Source: Bradyrhizobium zhanjiangense
GTDB taxonomy: Bacteria; Pseudomonadota; Alphaproteobacteria; Rhizobiales; Xanthobacteraceae
Direction of reading: 5' to 3'
Length of the DNA stretch: 64,000 nt
Assembly: GCF_004114935.1 (NCBI RefSeq)
Contig: NZ_CP022221.1
Location: 7,089,001-7,153,000 of the forward strand
Of the stretch, positions 48,301 through 57,537 are shown in pieces. The number at the start of each line of letters is the position of its first letter. The stretch's first letter is position 1. Position numbers and translations under genes: made by a program. The notes under the pieces were generated by a model, which made no database searches, was not told where the DNA came from, and saw only the letters and a list, made by a program, of their open reading frames with translations.

Positions 48301-49377
48301 ATGCATCTGCAGTTTCATCAGGTGCGATACTTCTTGGCCCTCGCAAGGACGCTCAATTTTACCCAAGCGGCAAAGCAATGCAATGTGACTCAGCCAGCAC
48401 TGACAAAGGCGGTTCACAAGCTGGAGGAAGAGCTCGGCGGAGCGTTGATTCACCGTGAACGTCGTTTCACCCAACTCACCGAGTTGGGCAAGATGGTTTT
48501 GCCCACGCTCGAGCAAGTATTTGCCGCCGCGGAGGCGGTACGGCTTCAGGCGCGAAGTTATCAAAAAAAGACAATCGCCAGGCTCAAAATAGGACTGTCG
48601 CCATCAATCTCGGCCGCACTCATTACGGAAGTGCTCTGGGAGCTCACTACGACCATCCCTGACCTACGTTTCGATCTGCGCGAAGCCGATGCCAATGGGC
48701 TCGTTACGATGCTCTTGGATGGCGAAATCAATGCGGCACTCGTCGGCGACGCTGTGGAGCTGCCTGAACGTATCGATCGCTGGCCGCTGTTCGAAGAGCG
48801 GTACATGCTCGTTCTCCCTCGGGAACATGTAATGGCGAGGAAATCCGTCATCCCGCTACACGACTTGCACGAGTTGATTTTTCTCGAAAGGCTCGGATGC
48901 GATGTCGCAAGTAGATTCGTGCAAGCTGGTCTTCTCGACCATCAAGGTCCAAGAATTGTGCACAGCAGCGATCAGGAAAAGCATCTTCAGCAAATGGCAT
49001 CCGCCGGTTTTGGAGCCATCCTAGCCCCAGAGCACGCTCCCAGGCTGCCATCGCTCGCCGCTATTCCGATTGAGGGCGATCCCGTCCGGTGCGAGGTGCA
49101 GCTCTTGGCCGTGGCGGGGAGGCGATATTCGCCAGCGCTTGACGCCTTCATCAAAATTGCCCGTGCTCGCGATTGGACGCGTGTGCTGGACACAATCCGC
49201 AACGCATCTGCACCTGCGTCGAACAACGACAACATTCGCAAGCCCGACGCACAAGCTGCAAGCTCCCTGTTTGAGTCACGCCTCCGAGCCGATCGCTCAC
49301 GAGATCCTCGGATAATTCGGAGCGAAGATCGGGAAGTACGGAAAGTCCCGCAACCTCACTCAATCGAACGGCGGTGA
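48301..49377 (+). CDS. LysR-family transcriptional regulator
   Basis: About 358 residues. The N-terminal winged helix-turn-helix is standard (FHQVRYFLALARTLNFTQAA, CNVTQPALTKAVHKLEEELG). The effector domain follows (LKIGLSPSISAALITEVLWE, FDLREADANGLVTMLLDGEI). The C-terminal ~60 residues are longer than usual, charged and possibly altered by the insertion-sequence debris that follows. It is the only intact LysR gene in the window and thus a candidate regulator for the conserved operator boxes; this link is inference. Start ATG 48301 or 48265. Confidence 0.88.
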   Translation: MHLQFHQVRYFLALARTLNFTQAAKQCNVTQPALTKAVHKLEEELGGALIHRERRFTQLTELGKMVLPTLEQVFAAAEAVRLQARSYQKKTIARLKIGLSPSISAALITEVLWELTTTIPDLRFDLREADANGLVTMLLDGEINAALVGDAVELPERIDRWPLFEERYMLVLPREHVMARKSVIPLHDLHELIFLERLGCDVASRFVQAGLLDHQGPRIVHSSDQEKHLQQMASAGFGAILAPEHAPRLPSLAAIPIEGDPVRCEVQLLAVAGRRYSPALDAFIKIARARDWTRVLDTIRNASAPASNNDNIRKPDAQAASSLFESRLRADRSRDPRIIRSEDREVRKVPQPHSIERR

Positions 49378-49382
49378 CTACT

Positions 49383-49484
49383 CGCGAGAAACGAGCTAGC
49401 TGGGCTGGTGTGTCCCCTCCGTACCGGAGGATCTTGACCAGCTTGCCGCTCTTACCTCGGAACACATAGAGATCGCCGCCGTGC
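49383..49484 (-). mobile_element. IS66 tnpB (Orf2) remnant, C-terminal side
   Basis: Minus-strand translation HGGDLYVFRGKSGKLVKILR is the conserved core of the IS66 TnpB protein. The N-terminal side of the same gene lies at 52911-53010, on the far side of the RIT element. Confidence 0.75.
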
Positions 49485-49510
49485 GGTTATGTTGCGTGCA
49501 ACATAACCGC
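49483..49510. repeat. 28-nt palindrome at the left RIT boundary
   Basis: GCGGTTATGTTGC and its exact reverse complement separated by GT. It has no counterpart at the right end and lies between the IS66 sequence and the left terminal repeat. Confidence 0.8.
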
Positions 49511-49512
49511 AT

Positions 49513-49595
49513 TTATGTGTCGGAGGAGATTATGTGGCGGAGGCGCCCTAACGCCAGCCGGGGCCGGCCACGGCTGGATTCCTCCGCCACATAAT
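49513..49595 (+). repeat. RIT left terminal inverted repeat
   Basis: Begins TTATGTGTCGGAGGAG and ends CCTCCGCCACATAAT; 80 of 83 positions match the right repeat in reverse complement. Confidence 0.9.
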
Positions 49596-49654
49596 ATTTT
49601 GTGCCCCTCGTGCGGACGCGGGATCCCCCTGCGCCGTAACGCCGGAGGGGCATA

Positions 49655-50892
49655 ATGCTCGAGTTCTATTTTTCGTACCGTGGGGTGCTTAAACGCCTTC
49701 GTGACGGGGCGCTCGGCGCCGAGATGGATCGCATCGCGGGGCACTTTCTCTCGCTCGGTTACAAGAAAGCATCCGCTAAGCTTTATCTGAGCCGGATCGC
49801 ACGGTTCGGCCGTTTTGCTGCAGCGCATTGCGGTTCACGGCCGATCGGCGAAGCTATCGTCGATAGCTATCTATGCACATTCACCACGGAGTCACCGCGG
49901 ATTGCGGCAGTGTCTGCGCCCCAACACGCTCGACGGGTGGCGCCCGAACGATTCATTGCCTCGACGCCCATTGTAGTCGATGATTCGGACGCTCCGCTTT
50001 TGCGCTCCTTTTCTGACTATCTGAGCAGGGTACGAGGCCTTGAGCCAAGGTCCCGCGATGGCGTTCTCTTGGGCGCACGGCGCTTTCTGGATTGGCTCCG
50101 CCATCGCCATCCTGGCCAAGACCTCGAGGCGTTGACGGCAGAGCATGTCCTTGCCGCTGTCGAGTATCGGCTATCGCTCTCGGCGACCTCCGGCACTCGC
50201 ACGGCGGCGATCTCTCACATCCGAACGTTTCTCCGCTTTCTGCATTGGGGTGGCCACCACGAGCAGGATTTGGCTCCCGTCGTTCCAAGAACGCCATATT
50301 GGCGACTGGCCCATTTACCGCCCCGGCTTTCGTGGGATGATGTTCGCCGCGCCATCGATGCGATCGGCAAGGCGACGCCGATCGACCTTCGCGATCGAGC
50401 TGTCCTGTTGTTGCTCGCCACCACAGGCATTCGCAACGGCGAGCTACGCGCTCTTCAGCTCCGGGATATCGACTGGCGAGCTGGCGAGGTTTTTGTCCGG
50501 CGCACCAAGGGCAAGCGTGACCGAGTGGCCCCGCTCATCGAGGAGCCGGCGCCGCGCTCGCCGACTACATCCTGCGGGCTCGACCGAACGTCGATAGTCC
50601 ATATCTATTCCTGTCCTTCACGCCGCCCGTGGGGCCGTTCAAATCCGCGTCGCCTGTTTCGAGGATCGTGCGGAAGCGGTTGCGGCATGGCGGGATCGAG
50701 CTCGGTCGCGTCGCAGGCGCGCATCTCCTGCGCCACAGTTTGGCCACCCAGCTCGTCGGGCGTCGAAGGCCGATCAACGAGGTCGCCGATCTTCTAGGGC
50801 ACCGAAGCATCAACACAACGGCGCTGTACGTGAAGGTCGCAGCCTCACAGCTCGCTGAGGTCGCGCTCCCCTTTCCGGGAGGCGCCGCATGA
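49655..50892 (+). pseudogene. RIT tyrosine recombinase A, frameshifted
   Basis: The first frame carries the SAM-like core-binding domain and the first catalytic Arg (TTGIRNGELRAL). At about 50543 one G is missing (VAPLIEE followed by the wrong frame). The second frame continues AGAALADYI, HLLRHSLATQL with the HxxR box, LLGHRSINTTALYV with the nucleophile Tyr, and ends at 50892. The active site is thus split and the protein is probably dead. The end overlaps the next recombinase start (ATGA). Confidence 0.8.
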
Positions 50893-51821
50893 CCGCCTTC
50901 GCCGCATTCCTCGGCGACAAGGTCGAGCGTTACATCGAGCTGCGCCGCTCGCTCGGCTACGCCTTCAACAAGCAAGCGGGCACGCTGCGGGCTTTCGTTC
51001 GCTACGTCGAGCGATCTCAGCTGGGTGCGCCCGCCACCCGGACGATGGCGCTGGACTTCGTCCTGTCGTTCGGTGGCGCCGCCGACAGCCGCGCGGTCCG
51101 TCACGGCGTGCTCCGCCGATTCTACGAGTACCTCGTCGTCTACGACCCCCAGACCGAGGTCTTGGAGCGCAAAGCTTTCCCGCGGTCCAGGGCGATTCCG
51201 CCGCCGCGCATCCTAAGTGAGGCTGAGCTGACGTCGCTTATCGACGCATGCAGCTTCATTTCGCCAGGGAACCCTCACAGGGGCCGCACGATGGCGACGC
51301 TAATCGGATTGTTGGCCAGCACGGGATTACGATCGGGCGAAGTGGTCAGCCTTGATCGCGGCGACGTCGATCTGATCAACGGGGTCGTCCTCGTCCGTAA
51401 AACCAAGTTCCGTAAAGACCGCCTGATTCCTGTTCACCCAACAACCCAGGCAGCCCTTCGTCGATACGCCCGTGAGCGCGACACCGTGTTTCCCAGGCCC
51501 AAAGGCGAGGCCTTCTTCCTCAGCTCGCGAGGCTGCCGTCTGTCGGCGACCGGCCTGCAAAGCAACTTCGCTAAGGCCCGCAAGCTCGCGGGTCTTGACA
51601 ATGGCAAGCCTCTGCGACCGCACGATCTCCGGCACCGGTTCGCGGTGACCAGGCTCAGGCTGTGGCACCAACAGCGCGCAGACGTCCAAGCGCTGCTACC
51701 CTTACTCGCCACCTATCTCGGACACGCCAGCTACAGCGACACGGCCTACTACCTCACCGGTTCGTCGGATCTTCTCGCCATCGCGGCTGAACGCGCCTTC
51801 CTCGACGGAGGCGCCGCATGA
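50889..51821 (+). CDS. RIT tyrosine recombinase B
   Basis: 310 residues, intact. Catalytic residues: Arg in STGLRSGEVVSL, KTKF lysine, HDLRHRFAVTRL, and YLGHASYSDTAYYL with the nucleophile tyrosine. Start and stop each overlap the neighbours by four bases (ATGA), so the three genes are translated as a unit. Confidence 0.93.
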   Translation: MTAFAAFLGDKVERYIELRRSLGYAFNKQAGTLRAFVRYVERSQLGAPATRTMALDFVLSFGGAADSRAVRHGVLRRFYEYLVVYDPQTEVLERKAFPRSRAIPPPRILSEAELTSLIDACSFISPGNPHRGRTMATLIGLLASTGLRSGEVVSLDRGDVDLINGVVLVRKTKFRKDRLIPVHPTTQAALRRYARERDTVFPRPKGEAFFLSSRGCRLSATGLQSNFAKARKLAGLDNGKPLRPHDLRHRFAVTRLRLWHQQRADVQALLPLLATYLGHASYSDTAYYLTGSSDLLAIAAERAFLDGGAA

Positions 51822-52825
51822 GCGAACACCTCCTTCTGGCGCCGCTCCTGGAGTCGTACTTCCGGTGCCGGTTGACCAAGCAACGCAACGCGACCTCCGC
51901 GACCCTGGCCAGCTATCGCGACGCCTTGCGCATGCTGATCCTCTTTGCCGCTGCCCGTTTGCGGAAGAAGCCAGCGGCGCTGGCCCTTGAAGATCTCGAT
52001 CGGGACCTCGTTCTCGCCTTTCTCGATGAGCTTGAGGAGAAGCGGAACAATTCCATCGCAACGCGCAACGCCCGACTAGCCGCGATCCGATCCTTCTTCC
52101 ATCACGTCGCTGCCGCCGATCCCGCCTCGTTCGGCGTCGCCCAACGGGTTCTGACGATCCCCACGAAACGGACCCACATCGAGGTGACGCATCATCTCAC
52201 CAACGCCGAGGTGGAGGCCATCATCGCAGCCCCTGATCAGACGACGCCCCGCGGCCGGCGCGACCGGGCCTTTCTGCTCTTCTTGGCGAGAACCGGCGCT
52301 CGCGTGTCCGAAGCGACCGGCGTCAATGCGAACGACCTTCAGTTGGAGCGAGGACGCCCGCAGGTGCTGCTTCACGGCAAGGGACGCCGAGATCGCGTCG
52401 TTCCCATTCCTAAGGATCTGGTGCGATCGCTGACGGACCTATTGAGCGAACGCGGCCTCGCCAATCATGAACCGCGGCCGATCTTCGTCGGGGTCCACAA
52501 CGAGCGCCTGACGCGTTTCGGCGCGACACACATCGTGCGGCGTGCCGCTTCCCAGGCCGGGTCCACGAGGCCAAGCTTGGAGAGCAAGCCGATATCGCCG
52601 CACATCTTCCGGCATTCCCTCGCCATGAAGCTTCTCCGGTCAGGCGTGGACCTCCTGACGATCCAGGCCTGGCTTGGCCATGCTCAGGTCGCCACAACCC
52701 ACCGATACGCCGCTGCGGATGTTGAGATGATGCGCCGGGGCCTCGAGAAGGCGGGCGTCTCAGGCGACCGCAGCGCGCGCTTCCGGCCGAACGACACCAT
52801 CCTGCAGCTGCTGGCCAACATCTGA
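51818..52825 (+). CDS. RIT tyrosine recombinase C
   Basis: 335 residues, intact. Catalytic residues: Arg in RTGARVSEATGV, HGKGRRDR, HIFRHSLAMKLL and WLGHAQVATTHRYAA. It stops 2 bp before the right terminal repeat, as usual in compact RIT elements. Confidence 0.93.
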   Translation: MSEHLLLAPLLESYFRCRLTKQRNATSATLASYRDALRMLILFAAARLRKKPAALALEDLDRDLVLAFLDELEEKRNNSIATRNARLAAIRSFFHHVAAADPASFGVAQRVLTIPTKRTHIEVTHHLTNAEVEAIIAAPDQTTPRGRRDRAFLLFLARTGARVSEATGVNANDLQLERGRPQVLLHGKGRRDRVVPIPKDLVRSLTDLLSERGLANHEPRPIFVGVHNERLTRFGATHIVRRAASQAGSTRPSLESKPISPHIFRHSLAMKLLRSGVDLLTIQAWLGHAQVATTHRYAAADVEMMRRGLEKAGVSGDRSARFRPNDTILQLLANI

Positions 52826-52827
52826 TT

Positions 52828-52910
52828 ATTATGTGGCGGAGGAATCCAGCCGTGGCTGGCCCTGGCTGGCGTTAGGGCGCCTCCGCCACATAATCTCGTC
52901 CGACACATAA
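52828..52910 (-). repeat. RIT right terminal inverted repeat
   Basis: Reverse complement of the left repeat with three substitutions; ends with CCGACACATAA at 52910. Confidence 0.9.
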
Positions 52911-53010
52911 GTGCCGGTCTCGCCTGAAGGCTTCCTGCACCAGTAAGACCAGCGAGTTCATGCCGCAGCGCATGTCTGTATGGCGCCGGTGGCAATCTAC
53001 ACCCGTACGC
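52911..53010 (-). mobile_element. IS66 tnpB (Orf2) remnant, N-terminal side
   Basis: Minus-strand translation HTDMRCGMNSLVLLVQEAFR followed by RDRH is the N-terminal half of IS66 TnpB. Upstream the frame is broken (an in-frame TAG near GVRV), so the gene was decayed as well as interrupted. Confidence 0.75.
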
Positions 53011-53285
53011 GCGACGCAATGGAGATCACCGCGGCCGTCCATCTGCCAGCGCCCGCAGACCGTTTGCGTCTGAAAGCTGTAGACGCACCACCGCCGGAGA
53101 GAATGAAAACGATAACGATACTGCATTTCTAACGGCGGGCGGACACGAATACTGTCCTCATGCACCTCATCGATACTTGGTGGCAGCACGGGTCGCCCAA
53201 TCACAACGCTTGGTCTGGGGGCACCGCCTCTACTCTCGATGTCCCAATAACTCGATCGAGCAGCCCAGCAAGCAGGAGTTGCGTT

Positions 53286-53705
53286 ATGCCATTTTGCAAC
53301 GCCACAAAGTCTATCTACACCTACCTAATCGACTATCCTGTAGCCATCGTCTTGATGGTCGCGCCGCTCCGGATAAACTTTGGCAAGAACAGTCCTGTCG
53401 CGCTCTGGTTTTCCGCGGTGACCCGCGCCACGGCGCTGCTGCCGCCGGCTTTCGTGGACTACGCGACGGGGATCGTCCGGATCATTCGTTCCTGGCTGCA
53501 TCTGTGGGTGGATAGCGCATTGGACGCGATTTCCATCACTGCCCCGTCTACCGCCCATTTTGGCGGGCCTTACGTCTGGTGCTGCTGGATTCTCGCGGTT
53601 GCGGTCTTGCTGACGACCTCAGTTCTCCGCGCGGTCGAAGTCGGCACTGTATTGGTGGCCGATCTCGACACGCCGGCTATCAGGTGTCGATCGATTCGAT
53701 TCTAA
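53286..53705 (+). CDS. SPW-repeat-type small membrane protein
   Basis: 139 residues with three to four helices; LIDYPVAIVLMVAPLRINFG and LHLWVDSALDAISITAPSTA are two degenerate copies of the SPW repeat seen in small bacterial membrane proteins. ATG 53286 has AGGAG seven bases upstream. The second repeat has lost the usual tryptophan, and the C-terminus is irregular, so it may be drifting. Function unknown. Confidence 0.6.
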   Translation: MPFCNATKSIYTYLIDYPVAIVLMVAPLRINFGKNSPVALWFSAVTRATALLPPAFVDYATGIVRIIRSWLHLWVDSALDAISITAPSTAHFGGPYVWCCWILAVAVLLTTSVLRAVEVGTVLVADLDTPAIRCRSIRF

Positions 53706-54609
53706 CGCGGCATGCAGGTTTGCCCAAAATAGGTACGTTAAGCCGATCGTTGCTGAATAGATCGTAGCCGTCGAGACTACAATCGATACGATTTATATGT
53801 CCTCAATCAAAGAAGAAGGCGGCGTGGGTCGGCCGAGATAGCTAGCGCCTACATCCTGCGCGGCGGCGCCTTGCCCGACACCGAGCTGTTCGCTTCATCG
53901 GGACGTTGCTTACAACGCTTACGCAGTTGGCGGTTGGCTGGTGATCAAGTAGTTGTCGATAGCGACTTTCTGGACTACCGGACTGATCAAGCGGTGAATT
54001 CCGTTCGGAACGGCTGGAGGACCGCCATTTGACTGGGCGGCATCCCATCAAGACTAATGTCGGTGGTTACCGACAGTATGTAAGTCGGAGCATGTTCTTG
54101 GATCCCCGATTGGCCGCAGTAGACGCCAGGGAAGTGAGGACGGATTTTCAGCACTACAATCGCTCCTTTCCAGATCGCGGCGCAGCCACTAAGGGCCGCA
54201 GCTGCACCCCGGACGGCTTGACGTAACACCATACCACATTTTAGTTCCGCGATCGACAATGAGCGCACAGTAATCCGCGAGAGCCTGTCATGGCATTGGC
54301 TGGTTGACTTGCTCTGTCTAAGACCTTGCGCATTGATCGGCTCGCGCGGAAACTATTGGTCGCTTTCGATGAGACAATCTTCCGACTCCCACTACCAACG
54401 TCCCATTCCGGTTCGCGAATGTCGTTTCTCATTCCGTCGGCGCTATAAGCTCAAGGGCATGCGACCTCGGCCCGATCCGTTCGACCGACGCAAGAAAGCC
54501 AATCCGCGCAGCGCGGCCGAACGGCACCCACGTGCTTTCACTTCATCGAAGAAGGCAGCCTGAACTGGGCAATGCCGTTTGGCCACGTGCATCGATAGGC
54601 GCGTGCCGT
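53706..54609. other. Intergenic region
   Basis: About 900 bases with no supported gene or structure. Confidence 0.4.
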
Positions 54610-55527
54610 TCACGGACGAACGCGGATGATTTTCTTCCCGTTGATCCGCTCGGTCTGGTTAAAGGCGGCCACAGCCTCGTGGAGCGGCGAGACGATACCG
54701 ATGTTCGTCCGCAGCCGTCCGTCTCGCACCCGCTGGACGATCTCACTTAGTTGGGCGCGATCGGACTCGACAACAAAGTCGATTGTCAAGACGTTGGCGG
54801 GCCGTGTCTCGCTTGGCCCGACAATGGACACCAGCGTCCCTCCGGGTCTAACCAGCCGCGCGGACCGTTTTCCGATGTCGCCGCCAATAAGATCGAATAC
54901 CAGATCGACGTCGCCGACGTCTTCCAAGGCGTCGTTCTCAAGGTCGACGAACTCTTGCGCGCCGAAGTCGAGCGCTTTCTGACGATCCGCGGCGCGTCCG
55001 GTTCCGATGACGTAGGCACCGGCCTCGCGTGCGAGCTGGGTCACCATCGAACCGACTGCGCCAGCGGCGCCGTGCGCAAGGACGCTCTGGCCCGCCCTGA
55101 GGCGACCGTGATCGAACAGTCCCTGCCATGCAGTCAGGCCCGAGATCGGCAAGCTCGCGCCAACCGTGAAGTCCACGTCGCCCGGCAGCGGCGCGAGATT
55201 GCGTGCCTCGACCGCGACGTACTCCGCCAAGGTACCGTCGCGGTACCAGTCGGCGAGGCCGAACACTCGCTGCCCGAGCGACAGCCCTGTCGTGCCATAG
55301 CCGACGGCGGTGACCACTCCGGCCAACTCGTGCCCGGGGACCGACGGCGTCCGGTCGCGGTCGCTACGATCAGTCCAGGTCGAGGGCCACGCCAGCTCAG
55401 TCCCAACGAATCCTGACGCATGAACCTCAACGACAACGTCGTTTATCGCGGCCTGCGGCTGGGACCGCTCTCCCAGCTTCATTCCGGTCGTTCCCGCGGC
55501 CTGGTCGGTCACTATAATCGCTTTCAT
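54610..55527 (-). CDS. NADPH:quinone oxidoreductase-like protein (MDR superfamily)
   Basis: 305 residues from ATG 55527 (AGAGGTGG upstream). MDR fold: MKAIIVTDQAAGTTGMKLGE, VPGHELAGVVTAVGYGTTGL, then the Rossmann motif AHGAAGAVGSMVTQLAREAG. No zinc-binding cysteines are visible, so it belongs with the quinone oxidoreductases. It reduces quinones or enals using NADPH. A conserved ~70-bp element shared with the nitroreductase gene lies 64 bp upstream. Confidence 0.9.
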   Translation of the reverse strand: MKAIIVTDQAAGTTGMKLGERSQPQAAINDVVVEVHASGFVGTELAWPSTWTDRSDRDRTPSVPGHELAGVVTAVGYGTTGLSLGQRVFGLADWYRDGTLAEYVAVEARNLAPLPGDVDFTVGASLPISGLTAWQGLFDHGRLRAGQSVLAHGAAGAVGSMVTQLAREAGAYVIGTGRAADRQKALDFGAQEFVDLENDALEDVGDVDLVFDLIGGDIGKRSARLVRPGGTLVSIVGPSETRPANVLTIDFVVESDRAQLSEIVQRVRDGRLRTNIGIVSPLHEAVAAFNQTERINGKKIIRVRP

Positions 55528-55590
55528 CGTCCACCTCTTCGAGTGTGGTATGTCATCATGATCCAATATTTTCGCAGAGGATCGAAAATA

Positions 55591-55660
55591 CGATGTGAAA
55601 CTCGGTGGTCCAATGACCTGTAGATATGGAATCGATGCCATCGATGCAGCGTGCGAGAAG
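55591..55660 (-). promoter_or_regulatory. Shared LysR-type operator region, copy H1
   Basis: On the minus strand this reads ...GCATCGATGGCATCGATTCC, ATATCTACAGGTCATTGG, ACCACCGAGTTTC. It matches 58367-58435 over about 70 bp at roughly three of four positions. The TCGATG-N-CATCGA dyad is a plausible LysR site. Confidence 0.6.
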
Positions 55661-56107
55661 TCAAAGGTGTGGTACGAGTAGAAACATCTGCTTCTTACGA
55701 CGAAGCGAAATTGTGAGTGGTTGGGAAGATGATTTCCAGTCCGCATTGGCGTCTTCAGCCATAGGCCGGCACGCTGTGGAGGCCGGTGGGGCGTGGTTGA
55801 CGTCTGCCATAGATCGTCTGCAAGACGTGCGCCGGCGCTGGTGTCGAGGACCGTGTCGGAGCAGCTCTTCCTTCTCGACGAGTAGCCCGAGCGGAACTCT
55901 CGATAATCGCCAAAAGTGTTGACGCGAGTATCGAAACATCGCTTTGAGGTGGACTCTTCATCAATAACGCGATCGCGGTGGGCGCGGTCGTCAGGGTGTG
56001 ATCGAGGGCGTACAGCTTAGGACAGCTAGAATTGCGAGTGCGTTCATGGCCGGGGCACTCGACATCGAGATCGATTACGCGGCGGCACCGAAGGAGCGCG
56101 ATACGAC
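55661..56107. other. Intergenic region
   Basis: No supported gene. The last ~60 bases before 56108 read in frame like the tail of a lost gene (ALDIEIDYAAAPKERDTT). Confidence 0.35.
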
Positions 56108-56791
56108 ATGTTTTCAGTGATTTTCGAGACGCTGCCCAATAGAGAGAACTGGAATGATTATCTCCACAACGTTAAGATACTGCGTCCCGAGCTTGAGCTG
56201 GTCGATGGCTTCGTCGACAACGTCCGTTACCGTAGCCTGACCCGCGAGGGCTGGATCCTTTCACTCTCGAACTGGCGGGATGAGAAGTCGCTCGTGCGCT
56301 GGCGCACCTGCAGATCCCATCATGAGGTTCAGCAGGAGGGCCGCGACAAAATCCTTGCTGACTACCACCTGCGCATCGGCCAGATCACTGCTGACAATCA
56401 AGTGCCGCCGGGGTACGCCCTCTCCGAGCAAAGGCTCGATGAGACCGAAGTCGGCGAGGGAACGACGGTCACTCTGATTAACGCGACTCGCCCCGCGGAA
56501 TCGAAGCGGACCAACAACGCCTACGAATGCGCCGAGCGGCTAGGCCTGAATCCATGGGCCGCCGAAAGCACGTCCTGGGATATCTTCGATGCTTTCACGC
56601 CCGGCGATCTGATTCTGCTAATGTCTTGGAAGAACGCGGCTGCAGCGCAGGCGTACGAAGACACTTCCGTGCTGGATGACAGCGCAAGGGTTCGGAGAGT
56701 ACGGATTGTACGCGACTACGGAAAGTACGACCGTCGCGAGGCGCCTCAGTATTTCTCAGAGGCCAAGGGCGGCGAGGCCATCCACCCCTGA
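56108..56791 (+). CDS. Tandem ABM (antibiotic biosynthesis monooxygenase)-domain protein
   Basis: 227 residues. Two ferredoxin-like ABM half-domains: FSVIFETLPNRENWNDYLHN with VDGFVDNVRYRSLTREGWIL and LSNWRDEKSLVRWRTCRSHH, then WDIFDAFTPGDLILLMSWKN. Such proteins are cofactor-free monooxygenases, heme-degrading enzymes or stress proteins. GAAGGAG lies about ten bases before the ATG. No partner gene lies beside it. Confidence 0.82.
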   Translation: MFSVIFETLPNRENWNDYLHNVKILRPELELVDGFVDNVRYRSLTREGWILSLSNWRDEKSLVRWRTCRSHHEVQQEGRDKILADYHLRIGQITADNQVPPGYALSEQRLDETEVGEGTTVTLINATRPAESKRTNNAYECAERLGLNPWAAESTSWDIFDAFTPGDLILLMSWKNAAAAQAYEDTSVLDDSARVRRVRIVRDYGKYDRREAPQYFSEAKGGEAIHP

Positions 56792-57089
56792 CATTGCTTC
56801 GTCCTGGAGCCCGAGCAAAGTGGATCGTGGATTAGGCTTCGACCAGCCTCTCGATGCTTACCCCCCGCTTTGTTGATCTCCGACGACTTGTTGCCAGCGA
56901 GGTCCTGAATGGGGCGTTGGCTTCACCCGGCGTCGTTCCTTAGGAGGCCCTACCCGCCTTGACACGACTGACGAGGCGTCAAGTGCGTACAGAGCCATCT
57001 AATGCCAAGGATGGTGAGGGAACAGCCTTGGCCCTGCGCGATCATTTTGGTCGGTGGCTTGCAACCGACACACCCTCCCATCATTCGGT

Positions 57090-57519
57090 CCATATAGCCG
57101 GCGTCGCGGACCGCTTTCAGCTCGGCATCACTGACAGGGGCCTCGTGTCTCAATGACCTTGCGCGCAAACTGGACGGCAGCGTCCCGCTTCGGATCAATG
57201 GCGTGCCCCTTCCGAGCGAGAGCTATTTCATCGGCCGGAAGCTTGGCCATATGCTCGGCCGTAAAGCTATGAACGGCTAGGGCAGTAGTTGCAGCCCTTC
57301 ACTTCAGAGACCGCGAGGCCGATGCTGTCCCGTGTCTTCACGTCGAGCGCCTTGCTCAAGGCCCCGAGCAGGGAATCCCCAGGCGTTAAACGCGATCGGC
57401 CTTTGGGCGAAGGTCGCCATCATGTTTGGGGTGAACCCGATGGTCTTGGCAAACGCGTCGAGGGTCTGTTTGCAATCGGCAGGTACCTGTTCCAGCTTTA
57501 GAACTGCAGTTCTTGGCAC
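57090..57519 (-). pseudogene. Carboxymuconolactone decarboxylase/AhpD-family protein, multiply frameshifted
   Basis: The minus strand begins MPRTAVLKLEQVPADCKQTL and TIGFTPNMMATFAQRPIAFN. A frameshift near 57380 then moves to the next segment, and a third frame gives HSFTAEHMAKLPADEIALAR and DAAVQFARKVIE; a further shift leads to PVSDAELKAVRDAGY. The CxxC site of the family is at the first break. It starts 18 bp after the nitroreductase stop, so the two formed an operon. Confidence 0.75.
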
Positions 57520-57537
57520 TAGTCTCCGAAATTCATA

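Larger units (their letters stand above)
49485..52910 (+). mobile_element. Recombinase-in-trio (RIT) element
   Basis: Three overlapping tyrosine recombinase genes in one direction flanked by 83-bp inverted repeats (49513-49595 and 52828-52910, three mismatches) define a RIT element. Each repeat contains an inner inverted pair (ATTATGTGGCGGAGG / CCTCCGCCACATAAT). It sits inside an IS66 tnpB remnant; GTGC is present on both sides (49481-49484 and 52911-52914), consistent with a 4-bp target duplication. Deleting the segment plus one GTGC restores the tnpB frame (FRRDRH-GGDLYVFRG). Confidence 0.9.

Noticed and set aside
48064-48564. 166-codon minus-strand frame opposite the LysR start
   Set aside because: Antisense shadow of the LysR helix-turn-helix region; composition is not protein-like.
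53105-53130. Eighth operator copy (ATAACGATACTGCAT)
   Set aside because: Shares the first eight core bases only; none of the downstream blocks is present.
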